Below, piece by piece: positions 33,840 through 46,574 of a stretch of DNA of 64,000 bases (position 1 is the stretch's first letter; each line of letters opens with the position of its first letter). The notes under the pieces are model-generated. The model ran no database searches and was not told the DNA's origin. It saw only the letters and a program-made list of their open reading frames with translations. Position numbers and translations under genes: made by a program. The stretch lies in the NCBI GenBank assembly GCA_022577435.1, contig JAKOON010000014.1, forward strand, positions 4,428,347-4,492,346. Reading direction: 5' to 3'. The stretch comes from Embiotoca jacksoni (taxonomy: Eukaryota > Chordata > Actinopteri > Embiotocidae).

Positions 33840-36370
33840 TGCATGTTTTTTTTGGAAAAGTTGTCGCTTGTCAGCTCACAAAAGTTTTGCAGCACCAAAC
33901 ACGTCCCAAATCTTGACCCTCAGGTTTGAATCACTCTTTGAGTATTTAGAATTGATTTACTGTAAGAAATATACAGCGTACTGTGCTCCAATCGGTATAT
34001 CAGGACAACTAAATCTCCACTAAAGGCTGCCAAATTCCTTCCTGTTCCTAAATAACAACAGACAGAATCCCTTCTGCAGAAATGAGTGCAGCCCTGGATG
34101 AAATGATCAGATCCTCTTTATGCAGCTGCCAGTTGTTAGAACAGAGACAGACGTGTTCACGCATATTACTGCGTGACATTTTCTCCATCCGGGGGGGGGG
34201 GGCTGTGCTCTCCTCTTGTATTTTGAGCTATTATGAAAATGTGTGTCAAGTCCAGCCTGAGACCTTCGTGTTTCACAAATGGCTCCTCGAAAAACATGCA
34301 TGAGGGCAGGTCAAGGGTTTATCGGCTGATACAATTGATTGTTAGTGCTGCGTAGCACACACAAACAAGCACAGATACACTGACAGATTAGAAAATAAGT
34401 ACACAATGCAGTGAATACGTTTTGATTATGCACATTAGAATCTGAATCCTTTTTTCCTTTGGCACGCTTATGTTGATACACGCACGTGTATTTCACTGTT
34501 CGTACAAGGGATACTTCATGTCACACCAGCAATCTAAATTATTGCTCAGTTGGACCCAGGAGTCTCGTAGATCCCTCCTTTCTACTTTCAAAATAAAAGC
34601 TGGGACATCCTTTTCGGCATTGGGTGGATTTAAAGGATAGGAGCTTTGTTGTGTTTGTCTCTGCTGCTCAGTTCTATCCCAAAAACTAACTTTGTGCTCA
34701 GAACTTGCTGAAACAGCTGGAGAGAATAAAGTCGGCACTTGATCCACGCGCTCAAATCTAATTCGGCTCTTACCAATCTCTGCCTGCACACTCTCAAATG
34801 TTGACTTGCAGACTGAACGGCTCTCAAATTTGTGACCAAATTTTGTTAAATGGTTCTAGCGGTTGCATGTCTAAGAGTTTTAGACCGTTCAACTTGCTGT
34901 GCTCATGCTATTGATATATACAGCAAGTTGGTTGCGTACTTAGTTTACAACCAACTTGGTCCATATTTGTTTATATAATAGAAACGTGATTTTTATAATG
35001 AAGTGTACGCTGTTGTGGCATTTCGACACTGTAGATACATGTCGAATTATTTAGATATTTGACATTCAGTTTTATGTAAAGTAATAACATTGATGATATT
35101 AACTGATGAAACTGCCGTTGACTCTCCCACATACTTTTTCTCGCATACAGCTCCAACATATGGCAGCGTGAGCGCAATGCTAAAGATAGTAAGTAGTAAA
35201 TTCACTGCAGTTTTCAATGCTGACGCAGTGTTAGCGAGAAGGGGAGCACACGGTCGAGCTTCAGAGTCGCAGTCAGAAACTATGAGAGAGCTCAGGGCAG
35301 AAAAGTCATTAAAAGTTAATGGAATCGCCATAAATTTACAATGAAGAGTTAAAATACTCCCAATTAAGGCTGCACTCAATTAGGGGCAGCCACTTTCATT
35401 TCACCCGCTTCACGTTTTTCATTAAGTTGTCAAACACGGCGGTGTCAGTGCAGCTGCTGTCCCCCGAGGGCTTCCTAGTGCTGCACCTTCCTGGCACGGT
35501 CGGTGAGACAACCTCGAAAATAAACCACACAAATAGTCACATAGACGCGGTAAATAAGATGGCAAACGACTCCGAAACTGACTGTCTTCCAGCGCCAAGA
35601 TATTATCAAAAGTGTGAGGAAGAAGTGGAGGACCTGTGTGATGTAATGATATGTTTTGTCTCTCAGATCTGGAGCTTCAGTCAGACTCTGATTTGAGTGT
35701 TTGTGACTGTAAATGTTGCTGTATAGGTACAGGTTCTGCGTAATACATCTGTATGCGTGTCTGCCGTTTGACATGAAAGTGTGTATGAGCGCGCTGGTGA
35801 GTGTGCTGCCGCCGTCTCCAGAGATTTACATCTCATACAGCTGCATTTTTCAGCTCCCCATCATGTTAAATCGGCTTGTTGCGGCAGCACAGACAGCTGG
35901 GGACTCTCAGATTGAGACAGATTAAAGTGGCTGCACCTCATGTACATGGCGGTCCAGAGTCGGAGTGGTAATGAGTTAAACGGGGGAGGGCGAGTGATGT
36001 ATTAGCTGCCCTCCTGTCCGGGTCTTTCCACTCCAGCAAACCAGGACCGTTCATTAGCCAGAAAAGCGGCCTGCGGGGAGGGAAGGGCTGATGTAATGGA
36101 GAGACTTCAGGGCTTTTAACATTTCAGTTCCTCTTGATTATCCTAACCTCGTCTGCCCTCCATACCCACCTGGACCAGAGAATACAATAAGTCAAAGAAA
36201 CATCCTCCCTCAGGAATCGTCTGTTCCCTGTCTGGTCCAATTGTTGGAAAATATCTTTCTTTTTTTTTGCTTTATAAAGACCGTTGTCTGTTGTCTGTTT
36301 TTCTTGGTTGTTTAAATATGAAAAAAAAAAAAAAAAAAAAACTTTGCACTATTGTTTAGTTAGTTTTAAT
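33840..36370. other. intron 2 non-coding stretch
   Basis: Contains a G run at 34192-34202 and an 11-bp inverted repeat (34890-34900 with 34920-34930). The stretch at 36000-36130 may be conserved. No exon recognised. Confidence 0.55.
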
Positions 36371-36374
36371 TTAA

Positions 36375-36518
36375 TTATTCTAATTTATGTTATTCTATTT
36401 TATTGTATATACTGTGCATTTTTATATTTAATATTTTTTACTGTTATTTTATTTCATTCCTGTATCTATAAATGCTGCTGTAGCGAAATTGTTTTCCCTT
36501 TGGGGATTAATAAAGTAA
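36375..36518 (+). mobile_element. LINE 3' end (CR1/L2-like), sense
   Basis: An AT-rich 3' tail ends in AATGCTGCTGTAGCGAAATT, then TTTCCCTTTGGGGATTAATAAAGTA. It runs straight into a tetranucleotide tail, the usual form of fish CR1/L2-type LINE termini. No coding part is left. Confidence 0.7.
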
Positions 36519-36677
<159 letters not shown>

Positions 36678-36810
36678 GTTAGTTTCACCTGAGCTCCAAT
36701 TGACACTGTCTCATCCAATGCATGGGATACAGATGGTTCTCATATGAAGCCTTTTTTTCCTTTTTAAACCCAAACTTTTCAACAAAGTATAAATTGTTAT
36801 GTCACACCCA

Positions 36811-37290
36811 TGGACTGTATATAAAAGTGGACGTAGCTTCTGGGTCTGAAAAATGAGGCAGATACGGAAGTGCCTTAAACTGCATTACCACCAAGGGTTG
36901 CTAGGGGTTTGCTCCGAAAAGCTTCCGGCTCCACAGACTCCCATTTAACTTGTTTAATGAAATACGAAGTCAATAAATTTTTCCCACTGGTCATTTTGGT
37001 GTTGTTATCTAAAGTCGCTCCTTCTTATTAGCATTTTGGCGGCCCATCTGAAAATAATTCTAACATTAGCTCGAAAATAAGTTTCAAACGTTGTGTTTTT
37101 GAGGGCGTGTCGGTTTGATTGACAGGCCTGTGGTGCAGTCAGGTTTCTGTTATCGGTGGGCGGGACGCAGTATCGTCGGGTTTCCAGCCTGATGGAGTCA
37201 GATCCACCGTTCATTCGTCCCCAGCTCGTCCAAATATGGTCACTTCCTGCTCCAAACCGCTCCGAACTAGCAAGCAATAGGCAAACTCAA
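36811..37290 (+). mobile_element. dispersed repeat family copy A (non-autonomous DNA element, probable)
   Basis: Starts with TGGACTGTATATAAAAGTGG and contains AGTGCCTTAAACTGCATTAC, TTGATTGACAGGCC, TCAGGTTTCTG and CAGCTCGTCCAAATATGG. The same blocks in the same order occur inverted at 38730-39190 and again, shorter, at 40551-40860. From memory, related fish copies end with the inverse of the start, implying terminal inverted repeats. The right end is not clear here. Three copies within about 4 kb. Confidence 0.8.
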
Positions 37291-37299
37291 GGCTTTATG

Positions 37300-38720
37300 T
37301 TGACTATTATAGCATTCCCCAAAGTTTTGGTAAGATTCTAGGACTGATATTAGCATCATTAACAAATAACCAAATTAAGAGACACCTTTGGCCAACTAAT
37401 GTCAGGTCAGGCCCATAGTTTAGTGGGTATTTCATGGTTGAACATAGGAAGCAAAATCCAGTTACTGCACCAAAGTCCGCCTTTGTAACAAACCATCTTT
37501 AACCAGTCTTTAGAAATCACTAAGCTTGGGCATCGCGTAGACACTTTTTTGTTCCCTGTAACCATCAGATCTACTCAAAAGTGTCTACATGTTTCAAAAT
37601 GTGACTCGGTCATATAAAGGGTAGGTTCTACCAAGCAGTGTTTAAAACTGAATTTAGATCATTTTGGCGTCTGAATTTCAATAATTAAATCTAAAATCAT
37701 TTCGATAATTTATACACATTTATAATGCCTTTTACGCGGTGCATATTCAAAGCTCTAAATAGAAGTTGATTGACTAATAAAACGTTGTTACACCGACAGA
37801 CAGAAGCTAACTTTGTTACAACAGAGCACTTTCACAGGACACACAAGCAGGGACAATCCGCCGGGTCCCTGCTTCCAGGGAGAGATTAATGAGAGGAGGG
37901 ACGGGTTAAAACACACAACGCGTTCCACTTTCTGTACCTGCTATCCCCGCTGGAGCCCGTACTTAAAGCACAGCGAGCTTGAACTGTTGTGAATGCGTGA
38001 TACGGACCACCGGTCCTGGGAGACGGAGCAGAAGCCGGCAGGAGGAGGTTTTGCAGCGGCGTCCACGTCGGGCCGTCGAAACCAAGAGTTGAACCTCCCG
38101 GACGGCCTGGAGGGACCTGACTGAGGCCAACACACTGCCAACAGCTCTATCTCTGCCCAGCCAGAGGGGCAGCTTGACCTACGCCTCTTCCGCCAACCCA
38201 CTGGCACTCACCAACACCCAACCCACCAAAAAAAACCTCGCTGTCTGATGTTGCTTATTCATGTTTGGGGGTTTGTTGAATACTGATTTCAGCAGGAAAT
38301 CTGGCAAGGTCATAATGATGTGTCTGAATCTGAAGTGGGAGTTCCTGTCATTTCTGGAGTAGAAGAAGGAAATGTGAGCTTGTATTTTCAACCTGGGAAG
38401 TCACAACACGATCTGCATTCAAGCTTCCCAAATATTTTTTTACTTACTTCCTGTGATATCTAGACAAGCGGAGTTTTGGGGTTTTATCGTCTAAGTTTTG
38501 AGATATCTACTTCTGATATTTGCCTCAATAAATAGGCTCCGAGATTTCTGCCTCTACCCTCAATTGTGTGCAGGCGGAAATCTCAGGCCTTATTTATGAA
38601 GTGTCTCAGAATATCTCCGAGGAATTGCAACGAGTGGGACTAAAAAAAAGTGAGTAGGACTTTAAAGTTGAATAAAATACTCTTAACCACAAAGGACAAT
38701 TTGTACTTTTGTTGACGTTT
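37300..38720. other. intron 2 non-coding stretch between repeat copies
   Basis: No exon recognised. It contains a GC-richer block (37830-38190) without a recognisable coding or promoter signature. Confidence 0.55.
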
Positions 38721-38729
38721 TTTCACATG

Positions 38730-39190
38730 CAGCAACTACCATGTGAACTGCCATTCGGAAGCCTCAAATTCTACATTTTGTCCGTCGCTATCTTTCTATT
38801 TTGGCGCCAGAAGTGAACATATTTGGACGAGCTCGGGAGGAGCGCGTGGTGGATTGGACTCGAACTGTTTGAAAACCCAACAACACAACACCCACCCACC
38901 TAGAGCAGAAACCTGACCACGCCACACGCCTGTCAGTCAAACAGACACGCCCCCAAAAATACCACTTTTTGAGGCCTAATATCTCATTGATGATGGGATT
39001 ATTGTCAGATGGACCACAAGAAAAGTAAACAGAGAGAGCGACTTTGGTGAATGACACCATTTGGACTAAAGGTACTGACTTTTCATAAGAGAAGTTGAGT
39101 GAGAGTCTATGGAGCCAGAGGCTTTTTGGAGACAACCTACAGTGGTATTGCACTTTATGAGACTTCTGCATTGGCCTTACTTGTCAGACC
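38730..39190 (-). mobile_element. dispersed repeat family copy B (inverted)
   Basis: Its reverse complement runs parallel to copy A: AAAGTGCAATACCACTGTAG, GGCTCCATAGACTC, AAAGTCGCTC, GTTTGACTGACAGGCGTGTG, GGTCAGGTTTCTGC, GAGCTCGTCCAAATATG. It extends past A into GAGGCTTCCGAATGGCAG. No open reading frame is preserved. Confidence 0.8.
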
Positions 39191-39199
39191 TGGAAGTTA

Positions 39200-40020
39200 T
39201 GTTGACTTTTATATTACTATAATTTCACCCAGTGTTGCGGAATATTATGAAACAAATGAACTTACTTCTTAAACATAGCCCTGCCACCTGTAATTGAAAA
39301 AAAAGTATGTGTATTAATGACTGTATAAGCCATGATTGGGGTAAATGAAACTATTTTTACTGCAGTTTAGCTACAGTAATGCAATATCTTTGAGTGATTA
39401 CAGCCAAAACTGTCTGTTGTGACAGACCCAGAAAAAAAAAATCAATCAATCATTCTGAACAGTCGCTGTCAGTCCAAAAAGAAGGACTTCATATCTGTGT
39501 GCCAGGGAATGCGCACACATCCCTTCTCCTGTTGCTCCTAACAAGTCAAGAACACCTTTTCAGCGCTCCAAAATATCAAGAGATCTGAATCATTTGGGCC
39601 AAAAGGTGGATCAAATATGTGTCAACTAACACGTTTTTGGCCTGGGTGGAACACTTTCCTACTCTGGGAAACTTTATGAATTCAAGTGTGTAGTCTGAAA
39701 AACTGGAAAGAGGCAGACGTGGAAGAAAGAGAAGAGTCAACTGGATGCAGACCGGGATGAGAACTACCCATGCTGAGACTCCGTCTTCAGCCTGCAGTGC
39801 TGAACTTAATAGCAACAGCTCTCGGGGAGTGAAGCCTCCATGAAATAGAAATGGAACCATTACCTCTCCTTTATATGATGACCCCGTACTCTGATATAAT
39901 GGTACAGGCTTTGGAATAGTTTGTTATATAAGCGCTGAGCACAGGAGATGACCCGAGAGCTAGCTGAGATGTTTACCTCCTCCTGTAATCTGAAAGAGGA
40001 GTGCCACCTATATTTATGGC
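39200..40020. other. intron 2 non-coding stretch
   Basis: No exon or recognised element. Confidence 0.6.
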
Positions 40021-40025
40021 TCAGA

Positions 40026-40062
40026 CACAAACACATACACACACACACACACACATTCAGAG

Positions 40063-40111
<49 letters not shown>
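40026..40111. repeat. (CA)n microsatellite, two blocks
   Basis: CA blocks at about 40026-40055 and 40064-40111, separated by TTCAGAGG. Confidence 0.96.
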
Positions 40112-40113
<2 letters not shown>

Positions 40114-40550
40114 GCTGGGCTAAATTTGGCCTGTCATATAAAGCGCTGTGGTGCTTGTTGTTGAGGCTGGTTTATGGGACGAGTGATTCAGGCCAGTGCA
40201 GCGGCAGCGGCAGCCGGAGAGTCTTCAGTCAGCCTTAAAACAGTATCATTTTCTATTAACCTCTAGGTGAGACCGTTAAGGTGTGGAAGCAAATTACTGT
40301 TATTGTTTGTATTTTTCTGCAGTTCATTGTGTCTCTCCCTCATACACTCCTTCAAATACACTCTTCTAATAAACGGTGCTTTATTAGAGCGAGCAGTAAA
40401 TTGAGTTTCAGGACTACTTAGAACAACATTTCGTTGACAAATGTAGTACAAGGGAAGTTTTTCATGTATTTACGTTGTTATTTTAATGAGCGAATTCTGG
40501 CACATGCGTTTAGTGATTGCATCTTTTTTGTGCATTTTAAGATGGAGCCG

Positions 40551-40860
40551 ATGGCTGTATATGAAAATGTTTGTAGTCTCTAGGTCTAAAATGTAAAACC
40601 AATGTGAAAGTGCCTGACATTGCAATACCACTTAGGGCCACTAGGGGCTGGCATGAAAGAAAAAAAAAAAAGTGGCGTAATGTCCTCGGGTTCTCAGTCA
40701 GGTCCACCCCGCGCTCCTCTTCAGTTTGTTCAAATGGCAAAAAAACAAAACAGAAAAACAAGAGGGCTACAGCCATACTGTTAAACTGCAACGGCAGCTA
40801 ACCAATGAATGGATGACGTCACGGTTGGTTCCTGCTTATGTAGAACCGGATCCAGGTGGG
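40551..40860 (+). mobile_element. dispersed repeat family copy C (shorter)
   Basis: Shows ATGGCTGTATATGAAAATG, AAAGTGCCTGACATTGCAAT, ACCACTTAGGGCCACTAGGG and CAGTCAGGTCCACC. It ends with AACCAATGAATGGATGACGT. It lacks the central GATTGACAGG segment of A and B, so it is internally deleted. Confidence 0.7.
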
Positions 40861-40864
40861 AATT

Positions 40865-43800
40865 TAAAAAACTGAAATGATTGCCTCAACTGGAATTTTG
40901 AATCAAAAATTAACCTTATTATTTGATGGGCAACTAAAGTGTTCAAACATAAAGTGTTTTGTCTATTTTTCTCATAATTACTCACAACTTCTAGGAGGCA
41001 GCACTTTTCCGAAATACAGAGTTTTTAATTATTCAACCTTTTAAGGCCTTTCACGTAAAAACATCTGCAATTATAACTATTTTTATTCGGGAAAAACGGA
41101 AAAGCTACAATTTCAGACCATTTTCCCTTTGCAGATAGCAGTTCAGTCGTTATGCATTTGAAGACTCTGAGCAGATAAACATCCCTGGGTCTGCTCTCGA
41201 TTGCCGGTGATAGCGACAGGAGAAAGAGCAGTAATTTTCCCTCTGATTGCGGCCTGCCTGCCTCCAAGCAACATTGATAAGCTTTTTCACGGGTTTCACT
41301 CGTGGAAAAGGGGGGTGGGTAAATAGATGTCTCACAAAGGGATGAAATAGAGGAGAAAGGGGTAGCAGATGGTGATGATGACTGATACTTTTTACTCAAG
41401 GAAAGAACAATATTTTTCTTTTGTTCATTTGTTGTCAATCTATAATATTACCATGGTATCACTGGTCTGTAATATTTGTATCATTAACTATTCCGTTGGG
41501 TTTCTATGGCGCTTAGAGCTGCACGATGTGATGTCGATAGATGATCAAAAGACGTCTAGCATTTCATATTATGCTCGTTAATTAAGAGGTATAGCAAAAA
41601 TTACATTGTTTTTTTCGCAGTATTTTTTTTGGTCATTTTGAAAACATTTTGCATGCTTCCACACAGTACGGATGCAGGCAGGAACGTTTTGTCAAGGCAA
41701 CTCCGACAAATATAGAGAAGAGTGAACGTGACACAGAACAAGGTAAAGACGTGGCACCGAGCACTTGACCCAATGTTCACGAGGCCAAACTGAAAACTCG
41801 AGTCTAGTTGCCGTGTTTATATCAGGAGTGCTTCGCCAAAGTAAAGCAGGAAATCCACAAGATATTGTCTTATGCTATAACAACAGATATGTGGTTAGTT
41901 GAAAATTATTTTCTATTTACTTTTTCATATTTCATACATTAATGATTTATATTTTGTTCCATGCTTAGCTGAAAAGATCTGCAAAGTTTCTAAATACAAG
42001 AAAAATAGTATGGTTATTTTGTGGTAGCTATTTACTCATTGAATTTATAGTAATTTTGATGTATATCATAATCTGAATTATGAAAAGCTTTAAAGCTGCA
42101 CGTTAGTAATGAATCAGTAAGGTTGTGAAATAGAACATTTGTGACCTTACACATTACATTACACATATAACACATTGCCAAAGAAGGCCTTCAGGACTGT
42201 TTTAAATGAGAGACCAGTTTCATTTAAGATTGTTTTTCATAGAAATTCTCTGGTTAAACTTTGACTCATTCATTGGATCGGGTAGCACAGTTTTATTTCA
42301 CCTTAATTTTCAGCTTCAAATGTGTGACCTTTGCCAACAGCAGAAAAATGAATCATCAACTATTTTTAGCGAATACATTTAAAAATCAAAACATTCCATC
42401 CAAAATTGATACTTAGTGTCTTTTTTCTTATTTCAATTTGAATAAATTGAACTAATTGAATCACCTTGTCAACCTTGAAAGATGAGCTGATAATGCGTTG
42501 ATCAGGTCAACTTTAATGCATCCTTGTGTCCTTACAATCGTGCTTATGAGAAAGTTTCTGTCATAACTGATAGAAATGATGTCCAAAAGGGTAATGATAA
42601 AAATACAGGTCACAGGAAAGTGGAATTTTGGCTCTGAGAACAAGTTTAAATGAGCCAGAGTTAAAAGAAGAGATTAGCACCAGGGTCAAGGCTCCCTCCA
42701 TTTTTTTTTCATTCAGGTCCAGCTTCTGCTCCCGTGAATTCATCCAACGTTGCTTCCAAACAGCCCCTATTCTCGCCACCAGCCGACAGAATTCAGAAGT
42801 GACTGCTTGGCCACATTAAATCCCATCCTGTTGATGAGATCGGAGTTACTGGCTCTCATTGGGGACAATTAAAGCTTCGTACCTTCAGCAGCCTTTACTG
42901 AAAGGTCAACGGCGAGAGAGAGATGGAGGAAAGAGCCAAGAGGTGGGCTGTTTTCACAGTTCACGTGCAATTCATTTGAGCAGAGTGAAAGGAATGAGAC
43001 GGGCACAATGGGCATGCAAGTGCATTTTGGAGCTGTGGAATGGAGTTACAGCCGAAGACACTAATTATATTTGAGGCAGAGTCGGCTAAATTCATGAATG
43101 CAGCACTCAGGGGATGACTAATAAAACTAAAATTTCAAGATTTTATAGCCCGTAATGGGAAAATTAGCTTGCTGCAAGGCATCCAGCAAAATGCATAATT
43201 ACTAAACATGAAGAGATAGAAACAGAGAAACATATGGAAATGATGAAGATAGGTCTGGCAGCTTTCTGGCTGAGAGGTGTTTGAAGGTTCTGAAAACATT
43301 GAATTCGGGTCTTGCCATGTAATACCAAAGACAGAACTCAGGGCAACAAACGACAATAAATTAGGTGAAGATTTCCACACTTTGTACTGTTATGTATCAC
43401 GGTAATTATGCTGACTGTACTTTAATTGCGCAGAAAGTTTAATTCCCGAAAATTGCTCCTAAATGTGAAGCTGAAGAGACATAAATTCCAAAACACAATC
43501 ACGCTAATTAACTTGTAATACAGACCCCCTGCATTACACTTTAAATTGAAAACGGAGAAGCAATTTGAGTGCACCATTGCCACCAGAATTAAATTGTATT
43601 CAATTGTTTTCTGTCGTATTCATTAGAAAAAATATGATCTAAACTAACAATTAAATCCAAATGTTTGTTTAAATGAACAGACAACGAATGAAAACATGAA
43701 GAAACCTTGTTATTTATGAAATATGTCCTTCTCAAAAACTGTAATTTACGATTCACATCCATTTTGGACGGATCCCACCCACAGTTATACTCATCAGAAA

Positions 43801-43900
43801 AGGCACTGGCTGTGTCTGAACACTTCCTGCTTCCTGCTGGTCAAAACAAGTACATTACTTACATTTTAAAAGACCAGTGCCCCATGAAGTATTTTGGTGT
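40865..43900. other. intron 2 non-coding stretch
   Basis: No exon recognised. A perfect MEF2 consensus CTATTTTTAG lies at 42360-42369. The stretch at about 42950-43130 may be conserved. Confidence 0.55.
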
Positions 43901-44041
43901 TGTTCCATGGCCACAGGTCAGTTGGGTGGGTCACGGTGGGGGGGGTTCATTATTTTCAGCTCTTGGTGTAGCTGCTTCAACACCTTCTAAAAAATTAGCA
44001 CTCATAACTGGAAGGCTTCCAGATTAAGACTGTCCTCCTCC

Positions 44042-44063
44042 AAAAAAAAAAAAAAAAAAAAAC
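44042..44063. repeat. poly(A) run, 22 nt
   Basis: An uninterrupted A run. The preceding 100 bp could be a short retroelement, but it was not recognised. Confidence 0.96.
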
Positions 44064-44204
44064 ACATCCCCATAGGTCTTTTGTTGAGGCAGCTTATTAC
44101 TGCCCACGGCTTCCTTTTTAAGGTAAACAACCTCTGGTAGTAAAATAAAAAATGCCAATCTGCGGTTTCGGTGATGTTATTGTGAGCTTATCCTTGTTTG
44201 GTGG

Positions 44205-44450
44205 ATATGGGGTGGCAGGATGGTTCAATACAACAGTGGACTTGAGTGCAAGAAACCACTGTTTGATTCCTGTTTCCAACCATGAGTTGAAATAGTTTTT
44301 TCTTCACTACAATTACTGTTACCATGATGATGAAGGTTGCATAACGTTAAGGAAGTAGTAAAACTAATGCTGCTTTCAAAATAGAACTTGTGAGATTGTG
44401 GTTACATTGGAAGTCGTGTGCAGCGGATGCTTGGCGTTAAGTGGTTAAGT
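44205..44450 (+). mobile_element. tRNA-derived SINE-like element
   Basis: GGGTGGCAGGATGGTT (about 44210) resembles an A box, and GTTTGATTCCTG (about 44261) resembles a B box, with tRNA-like spacing. The tail, with ACCATGATGATGAAGGTTGC and GCTTTCAAAATAGAACTTGT, resembles a fish SINE body. Diverged; the family name is uncertain. Confidence 0.5.
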
Positions 44451-44709
44451 CTTAAAAAAAAAGGAAGCCGTTTCGAGGCAACAGCAACGTGGACATGGTC
44501 TAGAAGCCACAGAGGCTAAGAATTTAGGGAGCTAACGGGGATAACGTAATGCAGAAAATGCAAAGGCTAGGAGGGAAAAGATGAGAACTTGGGATGATCA
44601 ACATTTTCCTCAGATGGTCGGCTATTATCTAAGCTATGAAGACAAACTCTACATGACTAAAATTACATTATATTAGCTTCACATCCAACAAAAAAAAAAT
44701 GTACTTCCA

Positions 44710-44722
44710 TGACCTCTGACCT
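44710..44722 (-). promoter_or_regulatory. perfect DR1 nuclear receptor element
   Basis: TGACCT-c-TGACCT, followed by TT. The minus strand reads AA-AGGTCA-g-AGGTCA, the PPAR/RXR or HNF4 type. This is the second perfect DR1 in intron 2. Confidence 0.4.
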
Positions 44723-44729
44723 TTCTGTA

Positions 44730-46505
44730 AACGTCAGCAAACACGTCACAACTCGTAAACTTGAAGCTCGTGGAAAATATCGAGATCCAACGTGATGAAT
44801 AGCACAAGAGGGCGCAGTTCATACGGACTCTTCTCGTGTACACGGTGAATACGACGCCATTCGAACGCAGTATATAATGCACAACACTGTTCACGTTGTT
44901 GTTTCAACCCAAACCATTATCTTTCCTGGACCAAAGGTTTTTTTTGGTGTATAAACAAAATCCAGGACACAAATTTAGGAAACACTCCTACGGGTTGTTT
45001 TTGAGGGTAGGAACAAACAAACAATTTGGTCACACGGGTTGGAAGTTCTTGTTGTCCCTGCTTTATTTGTTATAAACAACAGCTTCTTCTACTTGGTGGT
45101 GAAGCCACACGTATTCCAAATCCTAACACCACCAGTTTTGGTTGCTTTTGCGCCCTCCACATTTTTAATGCTTCAGTCCAGCTTATCAAGGTTTTCCTTG
45201 AGTCCGACTCGTCAGGGGGCAAAACTGAGCGAAAGATACTGGTGGGCGTCATCAACAGAAAATCAATATGTCCTGATTACCTGGACGAACTCTCATGTGC
45301 GGTCTAGAAGTGTGAGTTTTATTCAGTAAATGACTCCTCGCTCATTAGCACTCATTCAATCAGGTGGGAGGGATCTGTCAGTGAAATCAACTGCTGATGT
45401 AATTGGTTGAAGTAAAAAAAAAAACAAAAAAAAAACCTTGCAGATGTCACGAGTCCCTCCTGACTGAAAGAACAGATTGAGCAGGAGAAGGGAAGTTGAT
45501 GAGCCTTATGGGACACTGCATATAAATATATATAATATATATGCAGGTGGGGCACAAATGATGTACAAAAAAAATTGACATTTCTACTTTATGACACAAA
45601 ATATTTACTGTAACTCATTTTCATGAACTATATTAAAAGGTATACATACACTTTCCTTCATTACAAAAAAAGTCTTACTGAGGTATAATTTTGGCTCTTG
45701 TTTCTGCAGCTGCTATACTGACCTGGTCCTTTGTGTTTAATACGTAGCTCTTCGTGTGATCCGTGTGTTGTTTTTTGGTGTATGTCTTGCTCTATTTTCT
45801 ATATGCCTCGCCACCGCATGCTTGACTTCATTTATATTTGCATAATGCTGCTTAATGTTGCCGTGTTTGCATGGTTAACAGACTATTGCCTTCTATATGC
45901 TCTATATCTATATTCGCCTGGCTTTAGTTCCTTTCACTGTTGTCAAGTCATTTCAGCTGTATCAACGTTAACAACATGGTTTTTCTAATGTAACATGTCA
46001 GTTTGATTTGTGTCAAGTCGTTGCTGGCACTCAATTTCAATACGTGTATTTTTATCTTGACAGTTGTTGTTTTTTACTTTAAGAGAGCTTGTTCCATCTG
46101 ACGATGAAAACTCATGGTTAACGCTGGCATATTTATAAACATGGTTAATTAACATGCACTTTCACTGTCAAACATATAAATGAATACAAATGAGGAATGT
46201 TATGCAGTTGGACAGAAGTCTGGCTCACTTCATGAACAAAATCAATTAAACTGCAGACACTTGTACTGTATATGCTAATACGTGATTCATTCTTTGTTTT
46301 TCAGACAAAGAATTTGCACCTTTTTTTTTTCTTGTATATTAATATAAACTGAATCCCTCTGGATGTTCTAACAGCTGTTCATACAGAACAAACAGTTGGA
46401 AGATGACACCTCCAGTACAGAGAGAGGCTTCTTTCGCATTTTGATCATTTTTACTGACAAAACAATAGGTCCATGAATCAAAAACATATTCAAGATTTTT
46501 ATTTC
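44730..46505. other. intron 2 non-coding stretch
   Basis: No exon or recognised mobile element. Poly(A)-rich blocks occur near 45414-45436. Confidence 0.6.
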
Positions 46506-46512
46506 ATAATGG

Positions 46513-46572
46513 CAGGTAGGTAGGTAGGTATTTACTTTATTAATCCCTGAGGGGAATTTTTTTTAAATTTGA
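46513..46572 (-). mobile_element. LINE 3' end, antisense, with (CTAC)-type tail
   Basis: GGTAGGTAGGTAGGTA is followed by TTTACTTTATTAATCCCTGA and GGGGAATTTT. The reverse complement gives CCCCTCAGGGATTAATAAAG and then tetranucleotide repeats, the same terminus as at 36480-36518. Confidence 0.7.
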
Positions 46573-46574
46573 AA

